Positions 1 to 5,723 of a stretch of 7,109 nt of DNA are shown in pieces. A program made the translations under genes and the position numbers. This DNA is from Verrucomicrobiota bacterium (GTDB lineage: Bacteria; Verrucomicrobiota; Verrucomicrobiia; Verrucomicrobiales; Akkermansiaceae): positions 1-7,109 of the forward strand of contig JAPLUJ010000758.1 of NCBI GenBank assembly GCA_026397695.1. The letters are read 5' to 3'. Numbering within the stretch: position 1 is the first letter of the stretch; each line of letters opens with the position of its first letter. The notes below the pieces were generated by a model that saw only the letters and a program-made list of their open reading frames with translations, was not told the origin of the DNA and did not search any database.

Positions 1-1536
1 ACCCGACAGGAAGTCTGCGCAACGCTCATCGTTTGGATCTTCGTGATGCGCATTCTCATGATTGTGACCTCGCTGGGTTCCTATCTCGTCAATGAAGTCA
101 TCAGCAAGGCGATGTTCGGCGGCAAGAAAGACTTCGATTTCGAAGCCCCTCTCACCCACTTGGTGTGGCTGACCTCGGCGGTGTCCATCGGCGTCACCTT
201 CCTCGCCAGCAAGGTGCTGTTAGGAAACTTCGAGTTCGCCGGCAAGGCGCTGCCGGACCTGTGGTGGGTGTTGTCGATGATCATCAGTTGCGGCACGATT
301 GCCGGTGCGCTGATTCCCGAGTTCACCAAGATATTCGTCAGCACCAACTCGCGCCACGTCAAGGAAGTGACCAATTGCTCCAAGCACGGCGGCGCATCCC
401 TCAACATTCTATCGGGTTTTGTGGCCGGCAATTTCTCCGCCTTCTGGATGGGTTTGATCATCATGCTGTTGATGTTCGGAGCCTGGCAGTTTTCGACCCA
501 TGCCGACCTGATGGCCATCATGCCGGAGCAATTCAAGTTCGCCGCGCCGATCTTCGCGTTCGGCCTGGTGGCCTTCGGCTTCCTTGGCATGGGACCGGTG
601 ACCATCGCGGTGGACTCGTACGGTCCGGTCACCGACAACGCCCAGTCCGTCTATGAATTGAGCCAAATCGAAAGCCACCAGGGTGTCGCCGCGGAACTCA
701 AGAAGGACTTCGGCTTCACTCCCGATTTTGAGAATGCCAAGTATCAACTCGAAAAGGGCGACGGCGCCGGCAACACCTTCAAGGCCACCGCCAAACCGGT
801 GCTCATCGGCACCGCAGTGGTGGGTGCCACCACCATGGTCTTCGGCATCATCATGCTGTTGGAAAACATGTTCGGCGGGGTGGTCACCAAGCTTTCCATC
901 GTGCAGCCCGAAATCATCCTTGGGCTGGTCATGGGTGGTTCGGTGATCTACTGGTTCACGGGGGCTTCCTGCCAGGCGGTGGTGACCGGGGCCTACCGCG
1001 CCGTGGTTTACATCAAGGATAACATGAACCTCGATAGTACCACCGCGTCCGACAAGGACAGCAAGGAAGTCGTCGCCATCTGCACCAAATACGCCCAGAA
1101 GGGCATGTGGAATATCTTCATCGTGGTGTTCTGCTTCGCACTCGGCCTGCCGTTCTTCAGCCCGTATTTCTTCATCGGCTATCTGATCGGCATCGCCTTC
1201 TTCGGGTTGTTCCAAGCCATCTTCATGGCCAACGCCGGCGGCGCATGGGACAACGCCAAGAAAATCGTCGAAGTGGACATGCGTGAAAAAGGCACCGAAC
1301 TGCACGACGCCACAGTGGTGGGCGATACCGTGGGCGATCCCTTCAAGGACACTTCTTCCGTGGCGATGAATCCGGTGATCAAGTTCACCACCCTGTTCGG
1401 CCTGCTGGCGGTGGAAATCGCCGTGACCATGAAAGATCAATCGGTCAAAAACATGATCGGTGGCTTCTTCTTCCTCATCGCCTTGGTCTTCGTCTATCGT
1501 TCGTTCTACTCCATGCGCATCCCTGAAGAAGGCTGA
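1..1536 (+). CDS. hppA: Membrane-bound proton-translocating pyrophosphatase, C-terminal part (5' truncated by window edge)
   Basis: Integral membrane pump that couples hydrolysis of pyrophosphate to cation (here probably H+) export. The frame is open from base 1, so the GTG/ATG at 43/46 are internal codons; 511 codons are present and roughly 200-300 N-terminal residues, including the DNVGDNVGD-type motif, should lie upstream. Visible family signatures are DSYGPVTDNA (Asp codons at 613 and 634), a GNTFKATAK segment (768-795), GGAWDNAKK (about 1240-1265) and GDTVGDPFKD (1321-1350), all corresponding to the pyrophosphate/Mg2+ site. Many hydrophobic helices alternate with these loops. The Lys at codon 781-783 sits where canonical K+-independent enzymes carry Lys and K+-dependent ones Ala, so K+ independence is inferred. 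The overall sequence departs from canonical enzymes (for example STNSRHVKEVTNCSKHGG in place of the usual SPVREVADSCRTG region), suggesting the divergent H+-PPase subfamily. Followed by a strong terminator. Identity is near certain; ion specificity is inferred. Confidence 0.95.
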   Translation, partial: TRQEVCATLIVWIFVMRILMIVTSLGSYLVNEVISKAMFGGKKDFDFEAPLTHLVWLTSAVSIGVTFLASKVLLGNFEFAGKALPDLWWVLSMIISCGTIAGALIPEFTKIFVSTNSRHVKEVTNCSKHGGASLNILSGFVAGNFSAFWMGLIIMLLMFGAWQFSTHADLMAIMPEQFKFAAPIFAFGLVAFGFLGMGPVTIAVDSYGPVTDNAQSVYELSQIESHQGVAAELKKDFGFTPDFENAKYQLEKGDGAGNTFKATAKPVLIGTAVVGATTMVFGIIMLLENMFGGVVTKLSIVQPEIILGLVMGGSVIYWFTGASCQAVVTGAYRAVVYIKDNMNLDSTTASDKDSKEVVAICTKYAQKGMWNIFIVVFCFALGLPFFSPYFFIGYLIGIAFFGLFQAIFMANAGGAWDNAKKIVEVDMREKGTELHDATVVGDTVGDPFKDTSSVAMNPVIKFTTLFGLLAVEIAVTMKDQSVKNMIGGFFFLIALVFVYRSFYSMRIPEEG

Positions 1537-1560
1537 TCCGCAGTTTTTCATAACACTCAC

Positions 1561-1596
1561 AACAGGCCCCGGGAAATATCCGGGGCCTGTTTTGTT
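1561..1596 (+). terminator. Rho-independent terminator of hppA
   Basis: A perfect 12-bp GC-rich stem (AACAGGCCCCGG pairing with CCGGGGCCTGTT) encloses a 7-nt loop (GAAATAT) and runs straight into the T-rich tract TTTGTT. It begins 25 bp after the hppA stop codon. On the opposite strand no T run follows the stem, so it appears to act mainly for hppA and not for the convergent thpR gene. Confidence 0.9.
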
Positions 1597-1626
1597 AGGT
1601 GGGCTTAGGCTATGGTAACCTAACAA
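1592..1626. repeat. 9-bp inverted repeat between convergent genes
   Basis: TTGTTAGGT (1592-1600) and ACCTAACAA (1618-1626) are perfect inverse copies separated by 17 bp. The left arm overlaps the T tail of the hppA terminator; the right arm lies 18 bp beyond the thpR stop. Either transcript could fold it into a weak hairpin. Each arm contains the TGTTAG hexamer that is over-represented in this window. Function unknown; it may assist termination of thpR from the minus strand. Confidence 0.5.
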
Positions 1627-1643
1627 GGCGAAACGCCCGCGCC

Positions 1644-2219
1644 TCACTGCTTTGACGTTTGGCCAGCCAAACACCCATCCCCCAGACGCTGGCGGAACAC
1701 GACGTGATATTCCGCGCCCCCGGGCCGGAGGACGCTGGAGTAGAGCGTGAATCCATCCACCTCGAAAGATCCGAAATCGCTGCGCGCGTGCATTTCTAAC
1801 AAAGGCTTCAGGCTCCTGTGATACAGGCCCTTGCAGCGGCCCACCGTGAGATGCGGGTGGAAGCGCTCGCCGCCGGGATCAATCCCCACCGCACGCGCGG
1901 CGTCACATACCTGGCGCTGCAACCGCCAGAGGAGCGGGGAAGCGCATTCAACCCCGGCCCAAACCACCGCCGGATAGCCGGCCCGGGCAAACCGGCCGAG
2001 GCTTTTCAGCGCAAGCTTGAACGGCGGTTCGCGGATTTCCGCCAGCGCATCTATCAGAGGCTCCTCGATGTCCTCCGGAACCGCAGCGAGAAAACACAGC
2101 GTGAGATGCATCTTGCATGCCGACAACCAGCGCAGCCCGGGCATCTGCGGGTCATGTTGCGCCAGCGCGGCAGTGATCCGCGCCGGCGGATCGATGGCCA
2201 TGAACATCCGCTTTGCCAT
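1644..2219 (-). CDS. thpR: RNA 2',3'-cyclic phosphodiesterase (2H phosphoesterase, LigT/ThpR family)
   Basis: A 191-residue soluble protein of the 2H phosphoesterase superfamily; family members hydrolyse 2',3'-cyclic phosphate RNA ends and can join or open 2'-5' linkages in vitro. Both diagnostic HxTx motifs are present: H39-L-T41-L in MHLTLCFL and H123-L-T125-V in HPHLTVGR, spaced as usual for two pseudo-symmetric lobes. The N-terminus (KRMFMAIDPP) matches the first strand typical of the family, and the length is normal. The ATG at 2219 is preferred because AGGGG (2227-2223) lies just upstream, though only 3 nt away; ATGs at codons 5 and 7 have nothing better. It lies 55 bp downstream of the NYN nuclease gene on the same strand, so co-transcription is likely, and converges on hppA. 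The physiological substrate of bacterial ThpR proteins is not settled. Confidence 0.92.
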   Translation of the reverse strand: MAKRMFMAIDPPARITAALAQHDPQMPGLRWLSACKMHLTLCFLAAVPEDIEEPLIDALAEIREPPFKLALKSLGRFARAGYPAVVWAGVECASPLLWRLQRQVCDAARAVGIDPGGERFHPHLTVGRCKGLYHRSLKPLLEMHARSDFGSFEVDGFTLYSSVLRPGGAEYHVVFRQRLGDGCLAGQTSKQ

Positions 2220-2274
2220 GCACCCCTGTTAGCACACCAACCGGATATAGCACAAGGGGAAACCGCCGCTACGA

Positions 2275-3021
2275 TCAGGCATTCGTCTTCGGATTGCGGC
2301 GGATGCGCAGGTGCTTTTCGGTGCGGTCGATTTCAAATAAGCCGATGGCCTCGATCAAACTGCTCAGCTTTGAGTATCCGTAGTTGCGCGCATCGAATTC
2401 CGGCGATTGTTTGCCGACGAATTCTCCAACATTCGCGAGATTCGCCCATTCGCTCTCATCCCGTGTTGAAGCCTTGATCGCGTTGTCGATGAGGTTGACC
2501 AACTGGGTGTCCTGGCGAAGTGTGGCCATCGGGATCTTCGTCGTCGCCCCGGCGGGTTTGTCTTCAGCAGGTGTCAGCAGTTCGGTATAGACGAACTTGT
2601 CGCACGCCGCGACAAACGGTCTTGGTGTCTTCTTCTCGCCGAAGCCATAGACGATGAGCCCATGCTCGCGGATCCGCGCGGCGAGACGGGTGAAATCGCT
2701 GTCACTCGTCACCAGGCAGAACCCATGAAAGCGCCCGGTATAAAGCAGGTCCATCGCATCGATGATCATCGCACTGTCCGTCGCGTTCTTGCCGGTGGTA
2801 TAGGCGAATTGCTGCACCGGTTGGATCGAATGATTTAACAATTCCTCTTTCCATTTGCCGAGCCTGTCGCTGGTCCAATCCCCGTATATGCGCTTCACAC
2901 TGGCCGTGCCATAGATCGCCACCTCTGCCAACAACCCGCTGACAATTTTGGGCGAGGCATTGTCCGCATCTATCAACACGGCCAGGGATTTAAGTGAGGT
3001 AGCGTTTTCAGGTGCCGTCAT
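2275..3021 (-). CDS. NYN-domain ribonuclease-like protein with C-terminal OST-HTH/LOTUS-like domain
   Basis: A 248-residue protein of the COG1432 / LabA-like family. Residues about 12-150 form a PIN-like NYN nuclease domain: D18 and D20 in LIDADN, D82 and D88 in NATDSAMIIDAMDL, and D107/D109 in VTSDSDF supply the acidic metal-binding cluster, so the fold should be catalytically competent. After a linker (about 150-168), residues about 170-245 resemble an OST-HTH/LOTUS winged-helix RNA-binding domain (RNYGYSKLSSLIEAIGLFEI, then HLRIRR). This architecture is common in bacteria and is thought to cleave or handle structured RNA; the exact target is unknown. The frame stays open upstream to a TTG at 3084, but the ATG at 3021 is chosen because homologues start shortly before LAVLIDADN and the extra 21 residues fall partly inside a palindrome. 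No clear Shine-Dalgarno is visible. thpR follows downstream. Confidence 0.88.
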   Translation of the reverse strand: MTAPENATSLKSLAVLIDADNASPKIVSGLLAEVAIYGTASVKRIYGDWTSDRLGKWKEELLNHSIQPVQQFAYTTGKNATDSAMIIDAMDLLYTGRFHGFCLVTSDSDFTRLAARIREHGLIVYGFGEKKTPRPFVAACDKFVYTELLTPAEDKPAGATTKIPMATLRQDTQLVNLIDNAIKASTRDESEWANLANVGEFVGKQSPEFDARNYGYSKLSSLIEAIGLFEIDRTEKHLRIRRNPKTNA

Positions 3022-3074
3022 GGGAAACGCATCGTAGCTGAACCCCCCACGCTGGCAACCCCGGAAAAACAGCC

Positions 3075-3118
3075 GCTTTACCAATTATTGATGCGATCGC
3101 ATCAATAATTGGTAAAGC
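3075..3118. repeat. Perfect 44-bp palindrome centred on GCGATCGC
   Basis: Two 22-bp arms with no spacer form an uninterrupted inverted repeat: GCTTTACCAATTATTGATGC, then GATC, then its exact mirror. It lies between the stop of the anchored-protein gene (3189) and the start of the NYN gene (3021), both on the minus strand. As minus-strand RNA it would fold into a 20-bp stem with a GAUC loop, and a T5 run follows 5 nt later (3069-3065), so it could terminate the floA operon. As DNA it could be a dimeric regulator site or a cruciform. The arms are AT-rich compared with the surroundings. Confidence 0.9.
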
Positions 3119-3188
3119 CAGGGGTCATGATGGTGCGGGCAAGTTCCGCTAACCAGCGCGCCGGCGGCGGGAGGACCTGCGTTGTCGC

Positions 3189-3737
3189 TCAGCGCAAGCC
3201 GACCGGTGGTCCGAGGATTTCGCGCATCAGGATGGCGCGGCGGATTTCCTTGCGGCTGCGCAAACTGCCGAGCAGGCCGGTTTTGGCGTGTTGCGCGGGG
3301 TTGACGTGGCGCTGGGCCGCAGACACGCGGGTGCGGGTGGCGACCGCTCCGCCGGTGGTGGTGGTCTTGGAGGAGGCACCGGGGGTTGGCGTCTTGGTTT
3401 CGCGGCTGTGGCGCAGGCGCACCTGCGGATCATGCGGCCGGTTGAGTCGGGCCGGGGTATCATATAACTCAACCGGCAAGACCGGCGGAACGGTTGGGGG
3501 CCTGAGCGGTGGCGGGCTTGGCCTGACAATAGGCGGCGGGGCCGCAGGCTCCGCTTGCCGCTGCGGCTGCGGCCAACCGCTGTCGGGTCCGAACACGTCC
3601 TCCTCACCCGCCATTTCCTCACGCTCCTGGCTTTCCTCTTGTTCCACTCGTTTCATATCCATGCGCCGCTTCACCCACGTGCCCAGCGCCAACGCAAGCA
3701 ATAAAACGATTTGAAAGTGATCAAAGATCCAGTCCAT
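3189..3737 (-). CDS. Hypothetical single-pass membrane protein with proline-rich linker and ILGPP C-terminal motif
   Basis: A 182-residue protein of unknown function. Residues about 8-22 (FQIVLLLALALGTWV) form one N-terminal membrane anchor, with the following KRRMDMKR suggesting a cytoplasmic body. Residues 30-46 are strongly acidic/glutamine-rich, and 56-90 are a proline-rich low-complexity linker (PAAPPPIVRPSPPPLRPP). Residues 91-158 are basic and Thr/Ser-rich without a recognisable fold. The last 24 residues form a compact amphipathic end (LRSRKEIRRAILMREILGPP, then VGLR) that looks like a conserved short interaction motif; I recall similar tails in small planctomycete and verrucomicrobial proteins, from memory only. 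It follows floA on the same strand after a 139-bp repeat-filled spacer and may be the last gene of that operon. No Shine-Dalgarno is evident before the ATG. The codon pattern and placement favour this frame over the overlapping plus-strand ORF. Confidence 0.72.
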   Translation of the reverse strand: MDWIFDHFQIVLLLALALGTWVKRRMDMKRVEQEESQEREEMAGEEDVFGPDSGWPQPQRQAEPAAPPPIVRPSPPPLRPPTVPPVLPVELYDTPARLNRPHDPQVRLRHSRETKTPTPGASSKTTTTGGAVATRTRVSAAQRHVNPAQHAKTGLLGSLRSRKEIRRAILMREILGPPVGLR

Positions 3738-3760
3738 AAGAATAAGCTGAAATGGTTAGG

Positions 3761-3788
3761 TCATTGGTCACTGGTCATTGGTCATTGG
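3761..3788. repeat. Tandem heptamer array, TCATTGG x4
   Basis: Four consecutive 7-bp units read TCATTGG, TCACTGG, TCATTGG, TCATTGG; a fifth degenerate unit (GGTTAGG) precedes them. The unit is the reverse complement of the ACCAATG units at 3855, so this array is an inverted partner of the one at 3820-3875. It lies between the start of the anchored-protein gene and the end of floA. Confidence 0.85.
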
Positions 3789-3819
3789 TAAAGAGAAAGC
3801 ATTGACACTTCTTATTCCA

Positions 3820-3875
3820 ACTCATGACTCATGACCCATAACTAATAACTAATGACCAATGACTAATGACTCATG
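3820..3875. repeat. Tandem heptamer array, ACTMATG x8
   Basis: Eight uninterrupted 7-bp units read ACTCATG, ACTCATG, ACCCATA, ACTAATA, ACTAATG, ACCAATG, ACTAATG, ACTCATG. The array begins 1 bp beyond the floA stop codon and puts stop codons in all frames of the minus-strand transcript. With the inverted array at 3761-3788 and a 31-bp spacer it could form an imperfect hairpin of roughly 28 bp. It may act in termination or mRNA 3'-end stability, or simply be an expandable simple-sequence repeat. Confidence 0.88.
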
Positions 3876-3876
3876 A

Positions 3877-4935
3877 CTACTCCCCCTTGGCGATGTTGCC
3901 GCGCATCTGGGTGTCGGATTTGACATTCTCCATCCGATAGTAATCCATCACGCCGAGATGACCGCTGCGAAAGGCTTCTGCGATGGCCAGCGGCACTTGG
4001 GCTTCCGCCTCGACCACCTTGGCTTTCATTTCCGCGACGCGGGCGATCATTTCCTGTTCGAGCGCAACGGCGGCGGCGCGGCGGATTTCCGCCTGCGCCT
4101 GGGCCATGTTCTTGTTAGCCTCGGCCTGCGCCTCCTGCAGTTTGGCGCCGACGTTTTCGCCGACATCGACGTCGGCGATATCGATCGAGAGGATTTCGAA
4201 GGCGGTGCCCACATCGAGGCCGCGATGGAGGACGACCTTCGATATGCTATCAGGCGACTCGAGCACGGTCTTATAACTGGCGGCCGAGCCGATGGTGGTG
4301 ACGATGCCTTCGCCGACGCGGGCGATGATGGTTTCCTCCTTGGCGCCGCCGACGAAGCGGTCGAGGTTGGTGCGCACGGTGACGCGGGCACGGACTTTCA
4401 CTTGGATGCCGTCCTTGGCGACGCCATCGATGGTCACACGACCGGACGCGGGATTCGGACAATCGATGACTTTCGGATCGACCGAGGTGCGGACGGCTTC
4501 GACGACGCTCTTGCCAGATCCCTTGGTGGCAAGGTCAATGGCGCAGGCGCGATTCCAATCGAGCGTGATGCCGGCCTTTTGCGCGGCAATGAGCGCCTGG
4601 ATGGTGGGGATCACATTGCCACCTGCCAGAAAGTGCGCCTCGATATCATTGATAGGGATTTCAATGCCGGCTTTCTTGGCGGTGATCCGGGCATCCACCA
4701 CCATGCCGTAGGGCACTTGGCGCAGCCGCATGGCCACCAGATCGGTGAACCCGACGTAAGCCCCGGCAAGCCAGGCTCGCAACCAGACGCTGAAGAACGA
4801 CAGGATGATGCCAAACAGCAGCAAGCCGAGGATGGCAAGGACTATCAGGATGATGGTGGGCAGGTTGAGGATGCCTGTGTCGGTGGCTGCGATGGAGTTC
4901 ATGGCGGATGAAATCAGATTGGATGAATGGAACAT
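3877..4935 (-). CDS. floA: Flotillin-like protein FloA (SPFH family)
   Basis: A 352-residue membrane scaffold of the FloA (YqfA) family, which organises fluid membrane microdomains; B. subtilis FloA has about 331 residues. Residues about 24-50 form a hydrophobic hairpin or membrane-embedded segment. It is followed by the family core: [19 protein letters not shown] (66-84), a conserved [20 protein letters not shown] block (100-119), the SPFH/band-7 region (about 165-260, with [18 protein letters not shown]) and an Ala/Glu-rich coiled coil (266-320). A conserved tail ([20 protein letters not shown], then DTQMR) closes it. Full length, no lesion seen. The first ATG is taken; an ATG at codon 12 (4902) gives a length closer to the family and cannot be excluded, and neither has a clear Shine-Dalgarno. 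nfeD2 ends 20 bp upstream, matching the classical nfeD-floA partnership. Confidence 0.95.
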   Translation of the reverse strand: MFHSSNLISSAMNSIAATDTGILNLPTIILIVLAILGLLLFGIILSFFSVWLRAWLAGAYVGFTDLVAMRLRQVPYGMVVDARITAKKAGIEIPINDIEAHFLAGGNVIPTIQALIAAQKAGITLDWNRACAIDLATKGSGKSVVEAVRTSVDPKVIDCPNPASGRVTIDGVAKDGIQVKVRARVTVRTNLDRFVGGAKEETIIARVGEGIVTTIGSAASYKTVLESPDSISKVVLHRGLDVGTAFEILSIDIADVDVGENVGAKLQEAQAEANKNMAQAQAEIRRAAAVALEQEMIARVAEMKAKVVEAEAQVPLAIAEAFRSGHLGVMDYYRMENVKSDTQMRGNIAKGE

Positions 4936-4955
4936 GGTGATGGTGTGGTGGGGTG

Positions 4956-5339
4956 TTAGATGGCGGGCTGGTTGGTTGGGGTTTGGGAAACAATCAGGCG
5001 GAAATTGTCGGTGTCAATCACTTCGAGCATGGTCCCGGCGGGCACCTGGCCGGATTGGCAGTATGCTTCGTAGCGTTGTCCATCGACGCGGATGTAACCG
5101 CTCGGCGAGAGCATCGTGAGCGCCTCGGCGGATTTGCCGATCAGAGCGCGGGCCTCTGCGCCAAACGCCGCGCTGACCCCGGTGATCTCGCTTGTTAGAA
5201 ACGCGCGGCGGCCGATCCTGGTCCTGGGCAAAACGCGGAACTCGAGGTAAAACGTCGAGCCGAGGATCGCACCGGGCACGATTACCTCCACCGCGAGTAA
5301 CAGAATCCCGAGCGCGAAAAACAGAATGATCAGCGTCAT
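4956..5339 (-). CDS. nfeD: Short NfeD-family protein, apparently lacking its middle membrane segments
   Basis: A 127-residue NfeD protein; such proteins accompany flotillins in membrane domains. Residues 1-27 form one transmembrane helix ending in the family signature [10 protein letters not shown]. The chain then jumps within 2-3 residues (S28-T29) to [16 protein letters not shown], a stretch that in homologues I recall comes only after about 60 more residues containing two or three further helices. The C-terminal OB-fold is intact (about 65-118: [20 protein letters not shown], then VDGQRYEAY ... DNFRLIVSQ). An in-frame internal deletion around 5255-5260 is therefore suspected. A natural one-helix variant is the alternative. 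Its ATG overlaps the nfeD1 stop (ATGA, 5339-5336), showing translational coupling, and floA begins 20 bp downstream; its TAA stop lies within a CTAACA hexamer. Confidence 0.82.
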   Translation of the reverse strand: MTLIILFFALGILLLAVEVIVPGAILGSTFYLEFRVLPRTRIGRRAFLTSEITGVSAAFGAEARALIGKSAEALTMLSPSGYIRVDGQRYEAYCQSGQVPAGTMLEVIDTDNFRLIVSQTPTNQPAI

Positions 5340-5595
5340 GACCGCACCTCCACGATTAGGCCGAATTCAGAAACCCCGGTGACCGTCACCGCCACGCCCG
5401 CATCGGCGAATCCCATGGCGAGTTTCGCCTCGTAACGCCTGCCGGAAATCTCCACATGGCCGCTCGGGAAAAGCGCGGTGGCCGCGATGCCGGTGCGGCC
5501 GATCAAGTCCTTGCCTTCGAGTCCGCCCGTGCCGCTGGCATTGAGCGCGCGGTGGACGCCGTGCGTGACTACTGTTTGAAAACCAAAGTTTGATC

Positions 5596-5599
5596 GGAG
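5596..5599 (+). promoter_or_regulatory. Shine-Dalgarno of the trpD fragment
   Basis: GGAG sits 7 nt before the ATG at 5607, ideal spacing, and a plus-strand frame ends in TGA at 5591-5593, 13 nt before that ATG. This is a normal operon-style gene start lying antisense inside nfeD1. It contrasts with the weak or missing Shine-Dalgarno sequences of the resident genes and supports a foreign origin. Confidence 0.6.
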
Positions 5600-5606
5600 C
5601 AAAGCG

Positions 5607-5723
5607 ATGAGCATCACCGACCACGAGGCCTTGGCCCGCGTCATCGAACACCGTGAAATTTTCCATGACGAGATGTTGGCGCTGATGCGCCGCATCATGT
5701 CCGGCGAGATGTCGCCAGTGATG
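5607..5723 (+). pseudogene. trpD: 5' fragment of trpD (anthranilate phosphoribosyltransferase, first 39 codons), betaproteobacterial type
   Basis: The plus strand encodes [20 protein letters not shown], then [19 protein letters not shown]. This is the helical N-terminal domain start of anthranilate phosphoribosyltransferase, the tryptophan pathway enzyme that transfers phosphoribose to anthranilate. The [11 protein letters not shown] and [10 protein letters not shown] wording is what I recall from betaproteobacterial (Burkholderiales) TrpD. Homology stops exactly at M39 (codon 5721-5723), where native proteins continue with an Ala-rich helix and GLRVKKET; the frame instead enters antisense nfeD1 (GSRQCQDHH). 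The catalytic glycine-rich phosphoribosyl loop and everything after it are absent, so the fragment cannot be functional. The left boundary of the foreign segment lies somewhere between about 5535 and 5595. A chance antisense resemblance is very unlikely over 39 residues; a chimeric assembly or amplification product is a serious alternative to true insertion. Confidence 0.8.

Noticed and set aside
43..48. GTG/ATG as the true start of the pyrophosphatase
   Set aside because: The frame is open to base 1, the upstream codons encode membrane-helix sequence, and the protein would lack essential N-terminal motifs.
409..1674. Minus-strand 421-residue ORF opposite hppA
   Set aside because: His/Glu-rich antisense translation with no recognisable domain, lying over conserved pyrophosphatase motifs and the terminator.
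1818..2477. Plus-strand 219-residue ORF spanning thpR and the end of the NYN gene
   Set aside because: It crosses two well-supported minus-strand genes and their intergenic gap and shows no protein-like features.
2275..3084. TTG at 3084 as the start of the NYN gene
   Set aside because: It would place the first codons inside the palindrome and add 21 residues absent from the usual family N-terminus; the ATG at 3021 fits better.
3109..3714. Plus-strand 201-residue ORF opposite the anchored-protein gene
   Set aside because: Arg/Ser/Gly-rich composition without a fold; it is the antisense shadow of a minus-strand gene with a clear membrane anchor and a conserved-looking C-terminus.
3761..3875. 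Possible CRISPR-like repeat region
   Set aside because: Units are contiguous 7-mers without spacers and no cas gene is near; they are simple tandem repeats.
3958..4911. Plus-strand 317-residue ORF opposite floA
   Set aside because: His/Asp/Gly-rich antisense shadow of an unmistakable FloA coding sequence.
5560..5698. N-terminal part of the minus-strand 120-residue ORF (5336-5698) as the start of a separate NfeD gene
   Set aside because: Its first about 45 residues come from the antisense of the trpD-like segment; only the OB-fold from about 5550 downward is native, so it is the tail of broken nfeD1 and not an independent gene.
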